Source: Pseudobutyrivibrio ruminis (GTDB taxonomy: Bacteria; Bacillota; Clostridia; Lachnospirales; Lachnospiraceae). From it: 64,000 nucleotides of DNA. This document shows, in pieces, positions 62,096 to 64,000 of the stretch (the first letter of the stretch is position 1; each line of letters starts with the position of its first letter). Below the pieces are notes generated by a model. That model was not told where the DNA came from. It worked only from the letters and a program-made list of their open reading frames with translations, and ran no database searches. Made by a program: the position numbers and the translations under genes. The stretch covers positions 368,872 through 432,871 of the forward strand of contig NZ_SVET01000001.1 of the NCBI RefSeq assembly GCF_015057245.1, written 5' to 3'.

Positions 62096-63316
62096 CTAAA
62101 TAAACATATTACCATACCATTTCAAGGCTTCTACATATGCATCGTACACATCATGCATTTCAATATCGTGTAGAACCATTAATCTGGATACTTCCTGCCA
62201 ATCACCAGCTTCGTAACTAAGCAAGAATTCAAGCTGAGGTGAAAAGATACCATCATCCTCCACTAAGGCTTTCTTTATTTCATTACTAACACCAACCTGC
62301 TCAAGAGCCTTTTCCATAGGCATATCTAGTATTAAATTAAGTAGAGAAAACAGTCCCATTAGGAACAATTCATCTTTTCTCATAGCATAATCAAATACAG
62401 GTGCCAGATTCTCTGCAAATCTTGCTCTAACTAATGATAGTCGTGTAATCTCATTAGGCTTACCAGCTGCTAAACCATTGAATAATGTAGTATTTAGCCA
62501 ACGTCTAATCTCACGTTGTCCTAAAAGTGCTGTAGCTTGAGCAATGGATCTAATATTAGAATTTACTGTAAGCTTATTTGCAATTTTCAATAATTCAATT
62601 GAAAGTGCAGGGTCCTGTCCTATAACATTAGAAACATCGCTAAGATTAAAATCAGGCTGATTTATAACTGTCATCAGCTTCATATAATTAATCTTAATAG
62701 GAGAAACCTCTGTATCCTTTTCATTTATAGGGACTCTAAAGAAAGTACCTTCAAAGATTTTGAATAAACCTGAATCTTTAGCAGCATAAAATTCCTCTTT
62801 AGTGTGTAGATTCTCTGCGCAAAAATCCATATTAGGAACAACTTTTTTGAACTCTTTAGCCTGAGCAACAACATCACCAGCGTCACTGTTAATCAGGAAT
62901 AAGTCGAAATCATTTAACATAAACTTAAAATCATCAATACTAGCAAGAGGTAAATCCTTCATAGCTAACTTAAATCCCTTACTTTTCAAATCAAGTAAAC
63001 GTTTGTTGTATGATTCCTCTGGTTTAATAGTCTGATCAACTAGTAAAACGATTCTACCATCAAATCCAGTCAACTGCTGTTCAATATTAGAAAACAATGA
63101 AATATTATTAATCGGAATCATTATGCTGCAATTTGCGACAAGATCATCCTCCGAAACACTATCGAAAACTTCAATTCCTACTATAGAGCCAGCACCATCA
63201 TATCTTCCTGCGCCAAGCAAATGGGGATGTTCATATAAATTCTCCTTCTGCGCATATAAGCAATATGATGCAACTGACATATCTTCATAAAACAGTGGTA
63301 CCAATGTAGCAAGCAT
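62096..63316 (-). CDS. EAL/HDOD-type signalling protein with degenerate EAL domain
   Basis: Protein of 406 residues of the YuxH group. The N-terminal 200 residues follow the EAL fold but have lost the catalytic motifs: no EAL, no DDFG and no QG motif can be found (the region reads DGAGSIVGIEVFDSVSED and later LAMKDLPLASIDDF). The C-terminal part is an HDOD domain (INQPDFNLSDVSNVIGQDPALSIELLKIAN, then SIAQATALLGQREIRRWL). It probably binds a partner or c-di-GMP rather than cleaving it. It is a single-gene unit near the rRNA-tRNA end. Confidence 0.85.
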   Translation of the reverse strand: MLATLVPLFYEDMSVASYCLYAQKENLYEHPHLLGAGRYDGAGSIVGIEVFDSVSEDDLVANCSIMIPINNISLFSNIEQQLTGFDGRIVLLVDQTIKPEESYNKRLLDLKSKGFKLAMKDLPLASIDDFKFMLNDFDLFLINSDAGDVVAQAKEFKKVVPNMDFCAENLHTKEEFYAAKDSGLFKIFEGTFFRVPINEKDTEVSPIKINYMKLMTVINQPDFNLSDVSNVIGQDPALSIELLKIANKLTVNSNIRSIAQATALLGQREIRRWLNTTLFNGLAAGKPNEITRLSLVRARFAENLAPVFDYAMRKDELFLMGLFSLLNLILDMPMEKALEQVGVSNEIKKALVEDDGIFSPQLEFLLSYEAGDWQEVSRLMVLHDIEMHDVYDAYVEALKWYGNMFI

Positions 63317-63460
63317 AATTCCTTCTCCTTTGCACGTAGTATAGTAAAACCCCTTAAGAAAATTATAAATTGAATTTTCTGACTATTTTAGATTATTATA
63401 ACATTTTGTTTTTACACATTCAATTAATTAAGTAGTTTATTTATATCAAGTTTAAATACG

Positions 63461-63491
63461 AAAAAAGCCTTGAAAGCAATGCTTTCAAGGC
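63461..63491 (-). terminator. Terminator of tRNA-Trp
   Basis: An 11-bp stem GCCTTGAAAGC (63467-63477) pairs with 63481-63491 around AAT; a T-run of six follows on the minus strand, ten bases after the tRNA. Confidence 0.9.
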
Positions 63492-63500
63492 TTTTAGAAA

Positions 63501-63571
63501 CAGGGGATGAGAGAATCGAACTCCCACCAAAGGTTTTGGAGACCCCTATCATACCATTTGACCAATCCCCT
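63501..63571 (-). tRNA. tRNA-Trp (CCA)
   Basis: A 71-base cloverleaf. Acceptor AGGGGAT pairs with ATCCCCT; the anticodon loop is CTCCAAA, giving CCA, with two G-T pairs in the stem; T-arm GGAGTTCGATTCTC; discriminator G, as is usual for tRNA-Trp. CCA is not encoded. It has its own promoter. Confidence 0.94.
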
Positions 63572-63628
63572 AAATCGTAAGCGAAAAACCCAAAATTGAT
63601 TTGAGTCCCTCACCCACGCGACTAGTAA

Positions 63629-63657
63629 ATATTAACACAATATCTAGTCGCTTTCAA
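63629..63657 (-). promoter_or_regulatory. Promoter of tRNA-Trp with an inverted repeat in the spacer
   Basis: On the minus strand TTGAAA (63652-63657) and TAATAT (63629-63634) are spaced by 17 bases, about 60 bases before tRNA-Trp. An 8-bp inverted repeat, GCGACTAG at 63618-63625 and CTAGTCGC at 63644-63651, overlaps the -10 and spacer and could be an operator. Confidence 0.7.
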
Positions 63658-63704
63658 TAGAAAAATCACAAAATTTTCACATTATTTTTTCTATCTTAAG
63701 CAAA

Positions 63705-63735
63705 CAAAAAGTTCTTGCTAAATTGCAAGAACTTT
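63705..63735 (-). terminator. Terminator after the rRNA/tRNA-Ala unit
   Basis: The stem AAAGTTCTTGC (63708-63718) pairs with 63725-63735, followed by T on the minus strand. It separates tRNA-Ala from tRNA-Trp. Confidence 0.88.
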
Positions 63736-63737
63736 AG

Positions 63738-63810
63738 TGGAGACGGAGAGATTCGAACTCTTGACCCCCTGCTTGCAAGGCAGGTGCTCTCCCAACTGAG
63801 CTACGCCCCC
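63738..63810 (-). tRNA. tRNA-Ala (TGC)
   Basis: A 73-base cloverleaf. Acceptor GGGGGCG pairs with CGTCTCC (two G-T pairs); D-arm AGCTCAGTTGGGAGAGC; anticodon loop CTTGCAA, giving TGC; discriminator A. It lies about 120 bases after the 23S rRNA 3' end on the same strand, so it is the end of the ribosomal operon. Confidence 0.95.
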
Positions 63811-63929
63811 AAATAGTGGTTTCTCTACGAAAAAAGCAAGCTCTTGCTTGCTACTTCTCTTATAACAACCTCAAAACTTCACACAGTAAAACTTAGTGTC
63901 CGAAAATTCGCTACACATCTTCCTTTTAG

Positions 63930-64000
63930 AATAAACCTTCGATCTATTAGTATTCATCAGCTGAATGCGTTACCGCACTTACACCTTGAACCTATCTACC
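63930..64000 (-). rRNA. rrl: 23S ribosomal RNA, 3' end (partial)
   Basis: On the minus strand the sequence shows the 23S 3'-terminal region (GGTGTAAGTGCGG, ACGCATTCAGCTGATGAATA, CTAATAGATCGAAGG). The 3' end is near 63930; the exact base cannot be set. The gene continues past the window. The next 120 bases before tRNA-Ala contain a small hairpin at about 63835-63855 but no 5S gene. Confidence 0.9.

Noticed and set aside
63811..63930. Possible 5S rRNA between 23S and tRNA-Ala
   Set aside because: The length would fit, but neither strand shows the conserved 5S core; only a small hairpin and AT-rich DNA are present.
1..64000. CRISPR arrays, prophage or conjugative modules
   Set aside because: No regularly spaced repeats, integrases, terminases or relaxases were seen; the Cas4-like domain is part of a housekeeping helicase.

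Overview
The window is a continuous stretch of chromosome from a low-GC anaerobic Firmicute. Gene content and protein style point to the Lachnospiraceae, probably Butyrivibrio or Pseudobutyrivibrio: a clostridial single-chain PurL of about 1270 residues, a MetH without its activation domain, many small c-di-GMP proteins, and a group IIC intron whose reverse transcriptase I recognise as very close to the Eubacterium rectale enzyme. No whole prophage, conjugative element or CRISPR array is visible. Most genes lie on the minus strand in short, tightly packed operons that end in intrinsic terminators.

Layout. 1-3498: the end of an iron/siderophore-type ABC importer (binding protein, two permeases, ATPase). 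3497-4193: an approximately 700-bp imperfect palindrome. 4262-5650: a FlK-like thioesterase, a 55-residue protein and exonuclease III. 5668-10331: a MacB-type exporter with two adaptor proteins. 10453-12596: an HD protein, a zinc-ribbon membrane protein and a PilZ protein. 12681-15351: FolD, FchA, a 57-residue protein and a PfkB kinase. 15486-20005: a CobW-like GTPase convergent with two tandem small/large pairs of aconitase-family dehydratases. 20148-25359: a YgjV-like membrane protein, an EAL protein, alanine racemase, and an amino-acid ABC importer whose binding domain is circularly permuted. 25522-31393: a second MacB-type exporter divergent from a two-component system. 31374-33445: an sce7726 protein, a lipoprotein, tRNA-Met and tRNA-Val. 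33446-38082: a hypothetical gene, MetH, MnmA and a YfbR-like HD protein. 38261-43698: a GGDEF protein, a chemoreceptor, and an ECF sigma factor with its anti-sigma factor. 43831-47884: fRMsr, a YczE-like protein, and an operon of YhfC protease, hydrolase, membrane MerR and YbjQ under a MerR-type promoter. 48177-50030: the group IIC intron, sitting just after the terminator of a flavodoxin gene. 50616-58930: carB, carA, purL. 59084-63316: a nuclease-helicase fusion, an HPr-like protein and an EAL/HDOD-like protein. 63501-64000: tRNA-Trp, tRNA-Ala and the 3' end of a 23S rRNA gene, all on the minus strand.

How parts work together. Five proteins in the window belong to c-di-GMP or chemotaxis signalling (PilZ, EAL, GGDEF, EAL/HDOD-like, MCP). 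FolD lacks the residues needed for cyclohydrolase activity, and the next gene is FchA, a family with that activity, so the pair probably splits the usual bifunctional reaction. The most unusual items are the long palindrome, the permuted binding-protein/permease fusion, the FolD/FchA pair, the intron, and the rRNA operon end without a 5S gene.
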